From: Rugosimonospora africana
GTDB taxonomy: Bacteria; Actinomycetota; Actinomycetes; Mycobacteriales; Micromonosporaceae
DNA: 64,000 nt
Direction: 5' to 3'
Assembly: GCF_016862975.1 (NCBI RefSeq)
Contig: NZ_BONZ01000032.1
Span: 1-64,000, forward strand
Made by a program: the position numbers and the translations under genes. The notes beneath the pieces were generated by a model, which was given only the letters and a program-made list of their open reading frames with translations, ran no database searches and was not told the DNA's origin. This document shows positions 49,359 through 58,300 of the stretch, one piece after another (the stretch's first letter is position 1; each line of letters opens with the position of its first letter).

Positions 49359-49523
49359 ATGCTGGCTGTGTTCGGAGTGCTGGTGCTCGGACTGGGCCTG
49401 GGTGCCTGCGGCCTGCTGGACTCGGACCTGTACTTCATCGGAGCCGAGCTGTTGTTTATCGGCGCCGTCGGGTTCGCTGTCCGCGCCGCCGACCTGTGGC
49501 GCTGGTGGCGCCGTACGCGGTGA
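49359..49523 (+). CDS. Small two-helix membrane protein (54 aa) divergent from cydA
   Basis: ATG 49359, with GGAGG 11-16 nt upstream, opens a 54-residue frame. Helix 1 is MLAVFGVLVLGLGLGACGLL, a short acidic loop DSDL follows, then helix 2 YFIGAELLFIGAVGFAVRAADLW, and a tail of Trp/Arg (RWWRRTR). A hydrophobic protein of this regularity in GC-rich DNA is unlikely by chance. Its position 141 bp from cydA, divergent, raises the possibility of an accessory peptide for the bd oxidase (CydX-like in size), but CydX is usually co-directional after cydB. Family not recognised. Confidence 0.55.
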   Translation: MLAVFGVLVLGLGLGACGLLDSDLYFIGAELLFIGAVGFAVRAADLWRWWRRTR

Positions 49524-49606
49524 CTGGGCCGTGACTCGGCTGTGACTGCCGGTCGGCATCGGAGCGGGCGTGAGTATGCCCGGTGGCACTTGATTCAAGT
49601 CGCGTA

Positions 49607-49635
49607 TTGACTTCCCTCTGCGTGCAGAATAGTCT
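49607..49635 (+). promoter_or_regulatory. Promoter of the GH16-GH18 operon (TTGACT-N17-TAGTCT)
   Basis: TTGACT (49607-49612), exact 17-bp spacer, TAGTCT (49630-49635), 180 bp upstream of the GH16 ATG. The spacer contains CTGC-GT-GCAG. The long AT-rich leader after it could hold an operator. Confidence 0.6.
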
Positions 49636-49814
49636 CTCGTCAATCTGTTAAGTAACCATACTGTTTGTTGTCGCCCCGCTGCCCGTCGGCCCGTCGCTAC
49701 CCAAGCGCGCACGCGTTCACGACCGCATGCCGACGCGACCGCACCGGATCCCGGTAGTGGCCAGCTGCCGCCCGCAGCCGGCTGGGCGACGCACGTCCAG
49801 AAAGGAGAGACGGC

Positions 49815-51089
49815 ATGGACTCGGTACCCGGCCGGTGGCGCCGGCGCCCCCTGGTGGCCGCCGCGGCCCTCGCCCTGGTGGCCGCGTGCGCCACGGTACA
49901 GCTGACCTCGAACTCTCAGCCGGCGTCCGCCGCGGTCGCGCCGGCCGCACTCGGACCGCTGGTCTGGTCGGACGACTTCAACGGCGCGGCCGGCAGCGCG
50001 CCGGACGGCAGCAAATGGGGACACGACACCGGCGGCAGCGGCTGGGGCAACAACGAGCTGGAGTATTACACCACCAGCACCAGCAACGCCTCGCTGGATG
50101 GCAACGGGCACCTGGTCATCACCGCCCGGAAGGAGAACCCCTCCGGCTACGGCTGCTGGTACGGCTCGTGCACGTACACCTCGGCCCGGCTCAACACCAG
50201 CGGCAAGTTCAGCCAGCAGTACGGGCACATCGAGGCGAGCATCAAGATGCCACGGGGGCAGGGCATCTGGCCGGCGTTCTGGGCGCTCGGCGACAACATC
50301 GGCAGCGTCGGCTGGCCGAACAGCGGCGAGATCGACATCATGGAAACCATCGGCAGCCAGACCGGCACGAACCACGGCAGCCTACACGGCCCCGGGTACT
50401 CCGGTGGCAACCCGTTGACCGGAACCTACACCCTGCCGAACGGGCAGTCGCTCGCCGACGGCTTCCACGCGTACGCCGTCGACTGGTCGCCCAACACGGT
50501 CAGCTTCTCGGTCGACGGCAACGTCTACGAGACGCACACCTCCGCCGAGACCAACGGCAACCCGTGGGCGTTCAACCACCCGTTCTTCCTGTTGCTCAAC
50601 GTGGCGGTGGGCGGCAACTGGCCCGGATCGCCGAACTCCAGCACCTCCTTCCCACAGCAGATGGTCGTCGACTACATCCACGTCTACGGGCAGAGCGGCA
50701 GCGGCGGTGGCAGTGCCGGCCGGATCACCGGACTGGGTGGCAAGTGCGTGGACGTGGCCGGTGCCAGCACCACCAACGGCACCAAGGTGCAGCTCTACGA
50801 CTGCAACGGCACCGCGGCGCAGCAGTGGACGGTGGGCAGCGACGGCACTGTGCGCGCACTGGGCAAGTGCATGGACGTCGCCGCGGCCGGTACCGCGAAC
50901 GGCGCCAAGGTGCAGCTGTACGACTGCAACGGCACCAACGCCCAGAAGTGGACACGTAGCGGCAGCCAGTTCATCAACACGGGTTCCGGCAAGTGCCTGG
51001 ATGCCACCGACCAGAGCAGCGCCAATGGCAACCAGTTGCAGATCTGGACCTGCACCGGCGCCGCCAACCAGCAGTGGTCGGTGTCCTGA
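49815..51089 (+). CDS. GH16 endo-beta-1,3-glucanase with C-terminal ricin-type CBM13
   Basis: 424 residues. AGAAAGGAGAG before the ATG. Signal peptide ~1-40 (PLVAAAALALVAACATVQL); a VAAC sequence could act as a lipobox. The GH16 jelly roll (~46-290) has the catalytic GEIDIME (E172, D174, E177) and WPAFWALG. After a GSGGG linker, a three-repeat beta-trefoil (~300-424) with QLYDCNG-AQQW and QIWTCTGAANQQW signatures forms CBM13. It would hydrolyse laminarin-type glucans outside the cell, such as fungal walls. It is first in a two-gene operon with a GH18 enzyme carrying a very similar CBM13. Confidence 0.9.
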   Translation: MDSVPGRWRRRPLVAAAALALVAACATVQLTSNSQPASAAVAPAALGPLVWSDDFNGAAGSAPDGSKWGHDTGGSGWGNNELEYYTTSTSNASLDGNGHLVITARKENPSGYGCWYGSCTYTSARLNTSGKFSQQYGHIEASIKMPRGQGIWPAFWALGDNIGSVGWPNSGEIDIMETIGSQTGTNHGSLHGPGYSGGNPLTGTYTLPNGQSLADGFHAYAVDWSPNTVSFSVDGNVYETHTSAETNGNPWAFNHPFFLLLNVAVGGNWPGSPNSSTSFPQQMVVDYIHVYGQSGSGGGSAGRITGLGGKCVDVAGASTTNGTKVQLYDCNGTAAQQWTVGSDGTVRALGKCMDVAAAGTANGAKVQLYDCNGTNAQKWTRSGSQFINTGSGKCLDATDQSSANGNQLQIWTCTGAANQQWSVS

Positions 51090-51139
51090 AGCTCGCACCC
51101 CTGCCCCAGGTTCCTTTCCCCCCAACCAGGAGGTTCCTC

Positions 51140-52528
51140 GTGCCCCGGTATCGCCTCACCACAGCGCTGCGGATCGCGGCCGCCGTCCCGCTCGTCGCGG
51201 CCGGCGTCGCGTTCGCGACGAACAGTCCGGCCTGGGCCGCGGCCAACCCCGGACCGGGTTTCCCCGCGCACTACTCCGCGCCCTACGCGGAAATGTGGAA
51301 CTCGTCGTCGAGCCTGATGGCCGCCTACAACGCGACCGGCAACAAGTACTACACCCTGGCCTTCATCATCAGCCAGGGCACCTGCAACGCCACCATCAAC
51401 GGGGACACCGCGATCACCGACTCCGGCTGGAACAACGCCATCAACAGCCTGCGGGCGGTCGGAGGGGACGTCATCGCCTCGTTCGGCGGCGCATCCGGCA
51501 CCGAACTGACCTCGTGCGGTTCCGTATCGGCGATGCAGGCCCAGTACAAGCGGGTCATCGACCAGTTCAACCTGACCCGCGTCGACCTGGACATCGAAGG
51601 GTCCACTCTGGACAACACGGCCGCCAACGACCGGCGCAACCAGGCACTGGCCAACCTGCAGCAGCAGTACGCGGCCTCCGGCAAGACGCTGGCCGTGGAC
51701 TACACCCTGCCGGTGAACCCGACCGGCCTGGAGTCCGACTCGCTGAGCCTGCTCAACAACGCCAAGAGTCACAACCTGAATGTCAACCTGGTCAACATCA
51801 TGACCATGGACTACGGTCCCGCGATGGACATGGGCCAGGCCGCCGTCCAGGCCGCCAACGCGTTGCACGGACAGCTCGGCCAGATCTGGAACACGAAGAC
51901 CTCGGCACAGCTGTGGGCCATGGAAGGCAACACCCCGATGATCGGGGTGAACGACAGCAGCGCGGAGGTGTTCACCACCGGCAACGCGTCCACACTGGAG
52001 AACTTCGCGGCCAGCAACGGCATCCAGGAGCTGTCGTTCTGGGCGCTGGGCCGGGACAACCAGGGATCCAGCGGTACCCCGCAGAGCACCTACCAGTTCA
52101 CCAACACCTTCAAGGCCATCAACGGGGGTACCAGCACCCCGCCGCCCGGCGGCGGTACCCCGATCCACGGGTACGGCGGCAAGTGCGTGGACGTGGCCGG
52201 CGCGAGTTCCGCGAACGGTACCGCGGTGCAGCTGTACACCTGCAACGGCACGAACGCGCAGTCCTGGACGCACAGCGGCACCACGTTCCAGGCGCTGGGC
52301 AAGTGCCTGGACGTGACGGCGGCGGGCACCGCGAACGGAGCCAAGGTGCAGCTGTACGACTGCAACGGCACGGGTGCCCAGCAATGGAGCCAGGGCGCGA
52401 ACGGAAGCCTGGTGAACTCAGGTTCGGGTAAGTGCCTGGACGACACCGGCTGGAGTACGGCGGACGGCAACCAGTTGCAGATCTGGAGCTGCACCGGTGC
52501 CGCGAACCAGAGCTGGACTCTCGGCTGA
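51140..52528 (+). CDS. GH18 chitinase-like enzyme with C-terminal ricin-type CBM13
   Basis: 462 residues. GTG 51140 is preceded by CCAGGAGG; this start gives a clean signal peptide (YRLTTALRIAAAVPLVAAGVAF, cleavage near AWA-AA). The catalytic barrel (~35-325) has the GH18 motif TRVDLDIEGS (D-x-D-x-E) and GGDVIASFGGASG upstream, with VNIMTMDYGP on a later strand. After TSTPPPGGG, a three-repeat CBM13 follows (~340-462). It acts on chitin or related glucosamine polymers outside the cell. Only 50 bp follow the GH16 gene; a strong terminator follows this gene. Confidence 0.9.
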   Translation: MPRYRLTTALRIAAAVPLVAAGVAFATNSPAWAAANPGPGFPAHYSAPYAEMWNSSSSLMAAYNATGNKYYTLAFIISQGTCNATINGDTAITDSGWNNAINSLRAVGGDVIASFGGASGTELTSCGSVSAMQAQYKRVIDQFNLTRVDLDIEGSTLDNTAANDRRNQALANLQQQYAASGKTLAVDYTLPVNPTGLESDSLSLLNNAKSHNLNVNLVNIMTMDYGPAMDMGQAAVQAANALHGQLGQIWNTKTSAQLWAMEGNTPMIGVNDSSAEVFTTGNASTLENFAASNGIQELSFWALGRDNQGSSGTPQSTYQFTNTFKAINGGTSTPPPGGGTPIHGYGGKCVDVAGASSANGTAVQLYTCNGTNAQSWTHSGTTFQALGKCLDVTAAGTANGAKVQLYDCNGTGAQQWSQGANGSLVNSGSGKCLDDTGWSTADGNQLQIWSCTGAANQSWTLG

Positions 52529-52545
52529 GCGGTTTCGCCAACACT

Positions 52546-52576
52546 GGCCCCCGTCCGGATCGCGCGGACGGGGGCC
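52546..52576 (+). terminator. Hairpin terminator of the GH16-GH18 operon
   Basis: GGCCCCCGTCCG (52546-52557), 7-nt loop, CGGACGGGGGCC (52565-52576), 18 bp after the GH18 stop. Confidence 0.8.
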
Positions 52577-52624
52577 GGCCGCACGACGGGCCCAGGGTGG
52601 ACGCGTGCAGGACGGACGTCTTCC

Positions 52625-54091
52625 TCACCCCGTGTCGCGGGACTGGCGCCGGCCGCGTAGGGCGCGGAGCAGGGGTGGCGACTCCCACGCCGGTTCCGCG
52701 CCGCCGTGCCACCGTTCCAGGTCCGGAGCCTCCAGCCGCGGCTTGCCGGACAGGTACAGGACGCATCCGCCGACGAATCCGATGACAGCGATGGCCAGGC
52801 AGATCCCGAGCGCGTCGACGGTGCCGGACGTCGGACCGGCGCCGAGAGTACCGGCCAGGAACACCAGGATCGGAGCGGTGAGGAAGGCGGTGACGGCCCG
52901 GGACAGCTCGATCAGCGCGAACGCACGCTGCAGCAACTGTGCTCGCAGCGACAGGCCGGCGATGAACAGGGCGGGAGCGACCGACGCCGCCACGCCCAGT
53001 CCGATGAGGCCGGTAATCGCGGCCATGACCGGACCGATCCCGGGAAGCGCGACGATCAGTAGTACGGCGGCTGCCACCACCATCAGCAGCCCGCCCAACG
53101 CCAGCGGCGGGATGAACCGGGTGCGGAACAGCGCGGCGAACAGCGCGGCGATCGCGACGGCGGCGATGACCTCGGGTATGAAGATGATGGCGGTGGTGGT
53201 GGGGGAGGACCGACGCAGCACCGTCAGGAGCAGTTCCGTGACGCCGAAGGCGGCGGCGCTCGTCGTGGTCGCGACGAAGATTCCCGCGACCGGGACCGAG
53301 GTGCTCATCGCCTTGACGGGTACGAGCGGGTTGGGCCGCCGGTATTCGTAGGCGACCAGGAGCGCGAGCAGTGCGGCTCCGGCGACGAGCGGGACCACCG
53401 ACCGCGGGTTGGCCTTCATCGTGGCCTGCAGTTCGCCGGCTCCGAAGAAGGCCGCCGCACAGCCGGTGACGCCCAGTACCAGAGCGACGATGTCCCACGG
53501 TGCGCCGGGATCCTGGGGCGGATCGTCGCGGAAGGTCAGCACGGACAGCAGCAACGCCGTGACGGCCACCGCGGCGACGCACCAGAACAGCACCCGCCAG
53601 CCGTGCGCGGCCGCCTGCAGCCCGCCCACGGTGGGGCCGACGGCCACGGCGCCGAAGATGCAGAGGTTCAGGATGCCGGCGCTGGTCGGGATCTTGCGCG
53701 CCGGCCAGACGGTGACCAGTGGTGGTACCGCCGCGATCAGCATCAGACTGGTCAGCAGACCCTGGGCGATGAAGGCCACGATGAACACGGGGGCATTCGG
53801 AGCCGAGGCCGCGAGGATGGACGCCACCGCGAAACACGCCTCGTAACCGACGAGCAGCCGCCGCGGCGGGAAGTGCAGCGCGAGTTGAGCCGCCAGCAGG
53901 GTACCGACAGCGTAGGCGCCGGCGGAGAGGCTGACGGCCATGTCCAGGGTGGAGCGTGAGGTACCGAGACCACGCGACATGAGTTTGTCCAGCGACAGGA
54001 TGGCCACCGTGAGGACCAGGTACGGGACCAGAGAGCAGACCACGAGGGCCACGGCTCCGGGGTAGCTTTCGGCGAGAGGCCCGCGGCGCAC
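52625..54091 (-). CDS. MFS transporter, 14-helix type
   Basis: 488 residues with ~14 helices. Loop 2-3 and the helix-4/5 segments are degenerate relative to drug exporters (LLAAQLALHFPPRRLLVGYEACF; GILNLCIFGAVAVGPTVGGLQAAA). The last 35 residues are a charged cytoplasmic tail. Size and topology suggest DHA2-like efflux. Divergent from an SDR gene and convergent with the GH18 operon. Substrate unknown. Confidence 0.82.
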   Translation of the reverse strand: MRRGPLAESYPGAVALVVCSLVPYLVLTVAILSLDKLMSRGLGTSRSTLDMAVSLSAGAYAVGTLLAAQLALHFPPRRLLVGYEACFAVASILAASAPNAPVFIVAFIAQGLLTSLMLIAAVPPLVTVWPARKIPTSAGILNLCIFGAVAVGPTVGGLQAAAHGWRVLFWCVAAVAVTALLLSVLTFRDDPPQDPGAPWDIVALVLGVTGCAAAFFGAGELQATMKANPRSVVPLVAGAALLALLVAYEYRRPNPLVPVKAMSTSVPVAGIFVATTTSAAAFGVTELLLTVLRRSSPTTTAIIFIPEVIAAVAIAALFAALFRTRFIPPLALGGLLMVVAAAVLLIVALPGIGPVMAAITGLIGLGVAASVAPALFIAGLSLRAQLLQRAFALIELSRAVTAFLTAPILVFLAGTLGAGPTSGTVDALGICLAIAVIGFVGGCVLYLSGKPRLEAPDLERWHGGAEPAWESPPLLRALRGRRQSRDTG

Positions 54092-54207
54092 GCGTGCCCT
54101 CTACCCGGCATGGCACCGAATAAACCGACCTTCCGCGGGTGTCTGGTTCCGGAGGCCGGCATATCCTCGGGCGGGCACCGTTTGCATCCCTGGAAGGAGC
54201 GGGCAGC

Positions 54208-55242
54208 GTGAGGATTGTCGTCATCGGCGCGACCGGTCATGTCGGGGGCTACCTGATACCACGGCTGGTGGCGGCCGGGCACGACGTGGTCGCGGTCAGC
54301 CGCGGCACGCAGATCCTCTACCGCCAGCACCCCGCGTGGGAGAAGGTGACCCGCGTTCTCATCGACCGCGACAAGGAAGAGCTCGCGGGGCGATTCGGCG
54401 AGCAGATCGCCGACCTGAACGCGGACGTCGTGGTGGACATGGTCTGCTTCACGCGCGCGTCGGCCGAACACCTCGTCGACGCCCTCCGCGGTCGAGCACG
54501 ACTGCTGGTCAGTTGCAGCACCATCTGGGTTCACGGAACCCTGAGCGAGGTTCCGGCCGGTGAAGAAGCCGACCTCCAGGCGTGGGGCGAATACGGTCTC
54601 GGCAAGCTCGACATGGAACGGTTCCTGTTCGACCAGTCCTCGCGGCCCGGAGGACTGCCCACCGTGATACTCCGTCCCGGACACATCAGCGGTCCCGGTT
54701 GGGCCGCGATCAACCCGGTGGGCAACCTCGACGTCGAGGTATGGGAGACGCTCGCCGCCGGACGGCGGCTGCTCGTGCCGAATCTGGGTCTGGAGACGCT
54801 GCACCATGTCCACGCGGACGACGTGGCGCAGGCGTTCGAACTCGCGATCGCCCGCCACGCCGAGGCCGCAGGCGAGGCGTTCCACGTCACGTCCGAGCAC
54901 GCCCTGACCGTCCGCGGCTTCGCGACGGCGGTCGCCGGCTGGTTCGGGCGGCGAGCCGACCTCGAATTCGTACCGCTTGAGGAGTTCGTTCGGCGCTCGG
55001 ACGCGGAGCACGCGATGATCAGCAGTGAGCATGTCACGCGGAGTCATTCGGTGAGCATCGCGAAGGCTCAGCGGCTCCTGGGCTACCGTCCGCGGTACAC
55101 GTCGTTGCGGGCCGTCGCCGAGTCCGTCAAGTCGCTCAGCGATGCCGGGCGCGTGCACCTGGACGACAGTGCCTTGGCCGGTTTGACGGAGGTGGCCGGT
55201 TTGACGGAGGCGGCCGGTCTGACGGCGGCCGCGGAGGGCTGA
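54208..55242 (+). CDS. NAD(P)-binding extended SDR / epimerase-like protein
   Basis: 344 residues from GTG 54208 (AAGGAG upstream), starting at once with MRIVVIGATGHVGGYLIPRLVAAGHDVVAV (GxxGxxG). VSCSTIWVHG is in the Ser position, and the YxxxK motif reads YGLGKLDME (Tyr and Lys present). Later HHVHADDVAQAFELAI resembles NDP-sugar epimerases. The C-terminus carries three 6-residue repeats (AGLTEV/AGLTEA/AGLTAA). Substrate may be a nucleotide sugar or small carbonyl. Confidence 0.82.
   Translation: MRIVVIGATGHVGGYLIPRLVAAGHDVVAVSRGTQILYRQHPAWEKVTRVLIDRDKEELAGRFGEQIADLNADVVVDMVCFTRASAEHLVDALRGRARLLVSCSTIWVHGTLSEVPAGEEADLQAWGEYGLGKLDMERFLFDQSSRPGGLPTVILRPGHISGPGWAAINPVGNLDVEVWETLAAGRRLLVPNLGLETLHHVHADDVAQAFELAIARHAEAAGEAFHVTSEHALTVRGFATAVAGWFGRRADLEFVPLEEFVRRSDAEHAMISSEHVTRSHSVSIAKAQRLLGYRPRYTSLRAVAESVKSLSDAGRVHLDDSALAGLTEVAGLTEAAGLTAAAEG
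55177..55230 (+). repeat. 18-bp tandem repeat at the SDR 3' end
   Basis: GCCGGTTTGACGGAGGTG, GCCGGTTTGACGGAGGCG, GCCGGTCTGACGGCGGCC (55177-55194, 55195-55212, 55213-55230). Followed after the stop by degenerate AGCCGAGAGCCG repeats (~55260-55290). Confidence 0.8.
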
Positions 55243-55331
55243 CGGCCACGCCGTAAGCGGTAAGCCGAGAGCCGTCAGCCGAGAGCCGCAGGCCGTAGGC
55301 CCCGATTCGCTCGACGCCATGCCGAGCCCGA

Positions 55332-58300
55332 TCAGCGCTCGGCCGGCCGTACCACGTAGCGGCCGAGGCTCTTCCGGTCGTGCCGCACACGAGGCCGGGC
55401 CAGGCGGTGCTCCGCCGAGCGGTTGCCGCCCGTGTGGGTGCCCGGATCGGGGTGGTGGACCGGGTGGCCGTGCGGCGCCGGGGCGGGGCGGGATGCCGGA
55501 TCGGCGCGGGCCGCCGTCGCCGGGTCTGTCGAATCGGCGGAGCCGGCGATCGCGTCGAGGGAGGCACGCGCCTGGCGTTCGAGCGGCCGCGAGCCGATGC
55601 CGGCCGCGATGTCCAGCGCCTCGCGCGCCCGCCGCGCCGCGCGTTCCGGCCGGCCGAGCAGGGCCAGGGTGCCGGCGAGGTCCACCAGCGTCTGGGCCTC
55701 CAGCTGGCGGTCGCCGATCTCACGGGCAGCGCCCAGCGCCCGGTCGTGACAGTTCAGGGCGTCCTCGGCGGCGCCGAGCCTGGCACGTACCGTGCCGATG
55801 GTGCTCCAGGCGATGGCCTCGAAGCGGGCGTCTCCGGTCTCCTGGGCCAGGCGCAGCGCCCGCTCGGCCAGCGGGAGCGCCTCGGCATGCTCTCCCGCGT
55901 CCCGCCGGGTGGCGGCCAGGATCCGCAGGGTGTCCGCCTCGTTGCGGCGGTCCCCGATCGCGCGGTGCAGATCCAGCGCGCGGGTCAGGTACCCGGCGGC
56001 GTGGCGCAGGTGCCCGACCCGTTCGCCGGTACCGGCGGCGGCGCGGGCCACCTCGCCGTGCGCGACACCCAGGTTGGCCAGGGTGACCGCCTCGCCGGCC
56101 ACCCGGCCGGCCTGCCGGTGCAGCGTGAGGGCCTGGGTGAGCAGGTCGATGGTGTCCAGCGGTCGGCCGTCCACCCAGTGAATCCGGGCGAGGTTGTTCA
56201 ACGCGACCGCGTGGCAGTGGGTCCAGCCGGCCTCCCGGGCCAGCGCGGCCGATCTCGTGTAGTGCCGGGCGGCCTCGTCGAACCGGGTGTGGAAGTCGTG
56301 CAGGGTACCGAGCCCGAGATGCGCCGCGGCCTGCGCGGCCGGGTCGGCCTCGGCCTCGGCGGCGGCGAGCGCGGCGTCGTTGACGACCTGCCAGTCCGCC
56401 GTCGCGGTCCGGACCCGGAAGAACCCCTGCAACGCGTCGGCGAGTTGCCAGGCGGCCCGGCGGTGGTCGTGGCGGCCCAGCTGGACGACGGTGGCGACGA
56501 GGTTGCGCCGTTCGGCGTCCAGCCAGGACAGCGCCTCCTCGGCCCCGGAGAACGGGTCGGGATCGGAGGATCTGGACAGTGTGCAGGGCAGGTAGAGCAC
56601 GTGTGGGTACAGCAGGCGGGCCGCCGGGACGGCACGGTCCAGGTAGTGCTCGGCGAGCCGGGCGAGAGCACACCGCCGCCGGTCCGCCCCGTCCTGCCGG
56701 TCGGCCAGCTCGCCGGCGTAGAGGCGCAGCAGGTCGTGCACCGCGTACCGGCCGGGCGTGTGCTCGTCAGCGAGGTGCCGGTCGGCCAGCCGGGACAACA
56801 GCGCCCCGGCCTCGACCGGACTGGTGCCGGCCAGTGCGGCGGCGGCACCGGGCGTGACGTCCGGGCCCGGTACCAGGCCGAGACACCGGAACATCCGTTG
56901 CTGCGGCTCCGGAAGCGCCGCGTACGAGAGGTCGAAGGCAGCGCGTACCGCGGTGTCGTCGTCGCCGTCGACGGCCAACCCGGCGAGCCGGTTGCCGGCC
57001 TCCAACCGGGCGACGTGGTCGGCGATGCGGTGCCGCGGCCGGGCGATCAGGTTGGCGGCCACGATCCGCAGGGCCAGCGGCAGGTACGCGCACAGTCCGG
57101 CAAGGCGCGCGGTGGCGGCCGGCTCGGCGTCGACACGGGATTCGCCGAGCATCCGGCGCAGCAGCGCGACGGCCTCGTCCGGTGCCAGCGCGTCCAGGGT
57201 GAATTGGCGGGCGCCGTCGCGAGCGATCAGGCCCGGGAGGTGGTGCCGGCTGGTGACCAGGGCCAACGATCCAGTGGTACCGGGCAGCAGCGGCCGCACC
57301 TGATCGGAGCGGGCCGCGTTGTCCAGCAGTACCAGCACCCGGCGCCCGGCGAGCCGGCTGCGGTACAGGGCGGCAGCCTGGTCGAGGTCGTCGGGGACAT
57401 CGTCGGCCGGTACCCCGAGCGCGACGAGGAAGCCGGTGAGCGCGTCGATCGGGCGCACCGGCCCCGGGGCGTACCCGTGCAGGTTGACGTACAGCTGGCC
57501 GTCGGGGAACCGGTCGCGTACCCGGTGCGCCCAGTGCACGGCGAGCGCGGTCTTGCCGACCCCGCCCATGCCATCGATCGTCGAGATGACGACGGTACCC
57601 GCGGCACCGCCACCGGGCAGGAGCTCGTCGAGCTGCCGCAGGTACCCGTCGCGGCCGGTGAATCCGGCGACGTCCGGCGGCAACTGGGCCGGAGCGACCG
57701 GAACGGCCGGCACGGGAGCGGCCGGCACGGCGTCCGGCACGGCAACGGCCGGCGCAGCGCCCGGCGATGTGGCGTCCGGCGATGTGGCGTCCGGCATAGC
57801 GGCATCTGGCGAAGTGGCGGCGGGCACGTGCCCGCGCAGCACCCGCAGATGTGCCTCGCGCAGTTCGCGCCCCGGCTCGACACCCAACTCCGCGTCCAGC
57901 CGCGCCCGGACCGTCTCGAACAGCTCCAACGCGGCCGCTTGCTGCCCGCAGCCGGCCAGCGCCACCATGAGCCGGGCGGCCACCCCTTCGTGCAGCGGCT
58001 CGTCGGCGGCGATCACGCGCAACGGGCCCGCCGCCTCCGCGCACCGGCCCTGTGCGAGGGCGAGGTCGGCGTGGTCCAGCGCGATCGAGACCCGCTTCGC
58101 CGCCAGCGCGACCGCAGCCGGGTGCTCGCGCAGCCGCGGACCGGCGTCGACGAGGACGGGGTCGCGCCAACGGATCCAGGCGGCGGCCAGCGCCTCGCGG
58201 GCGGTGTCGGGATCGCCGGCCCTGCGGGCTCGCCGTGCCCGGGCCAGGAAGTCGTCCACGGCCGCCAGGTCCAACTCGTCCCGGCTTAATTCGATCCGGT

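Noticed and set aside
49359-49523. CydX homologue
   Set aside because: CydX proteins have one helix and normally lie after cydB on the same strand; this frame has two helices and is divergent, so it is listed only as a small membrane protein.
49815-49890. GH16 protein as a definite lipoprotein
   Set aside because: VAAC fits a lipobox, but an ordinary signal-peptidase site lies further on and the C-terminal binding module suggests release; left open.
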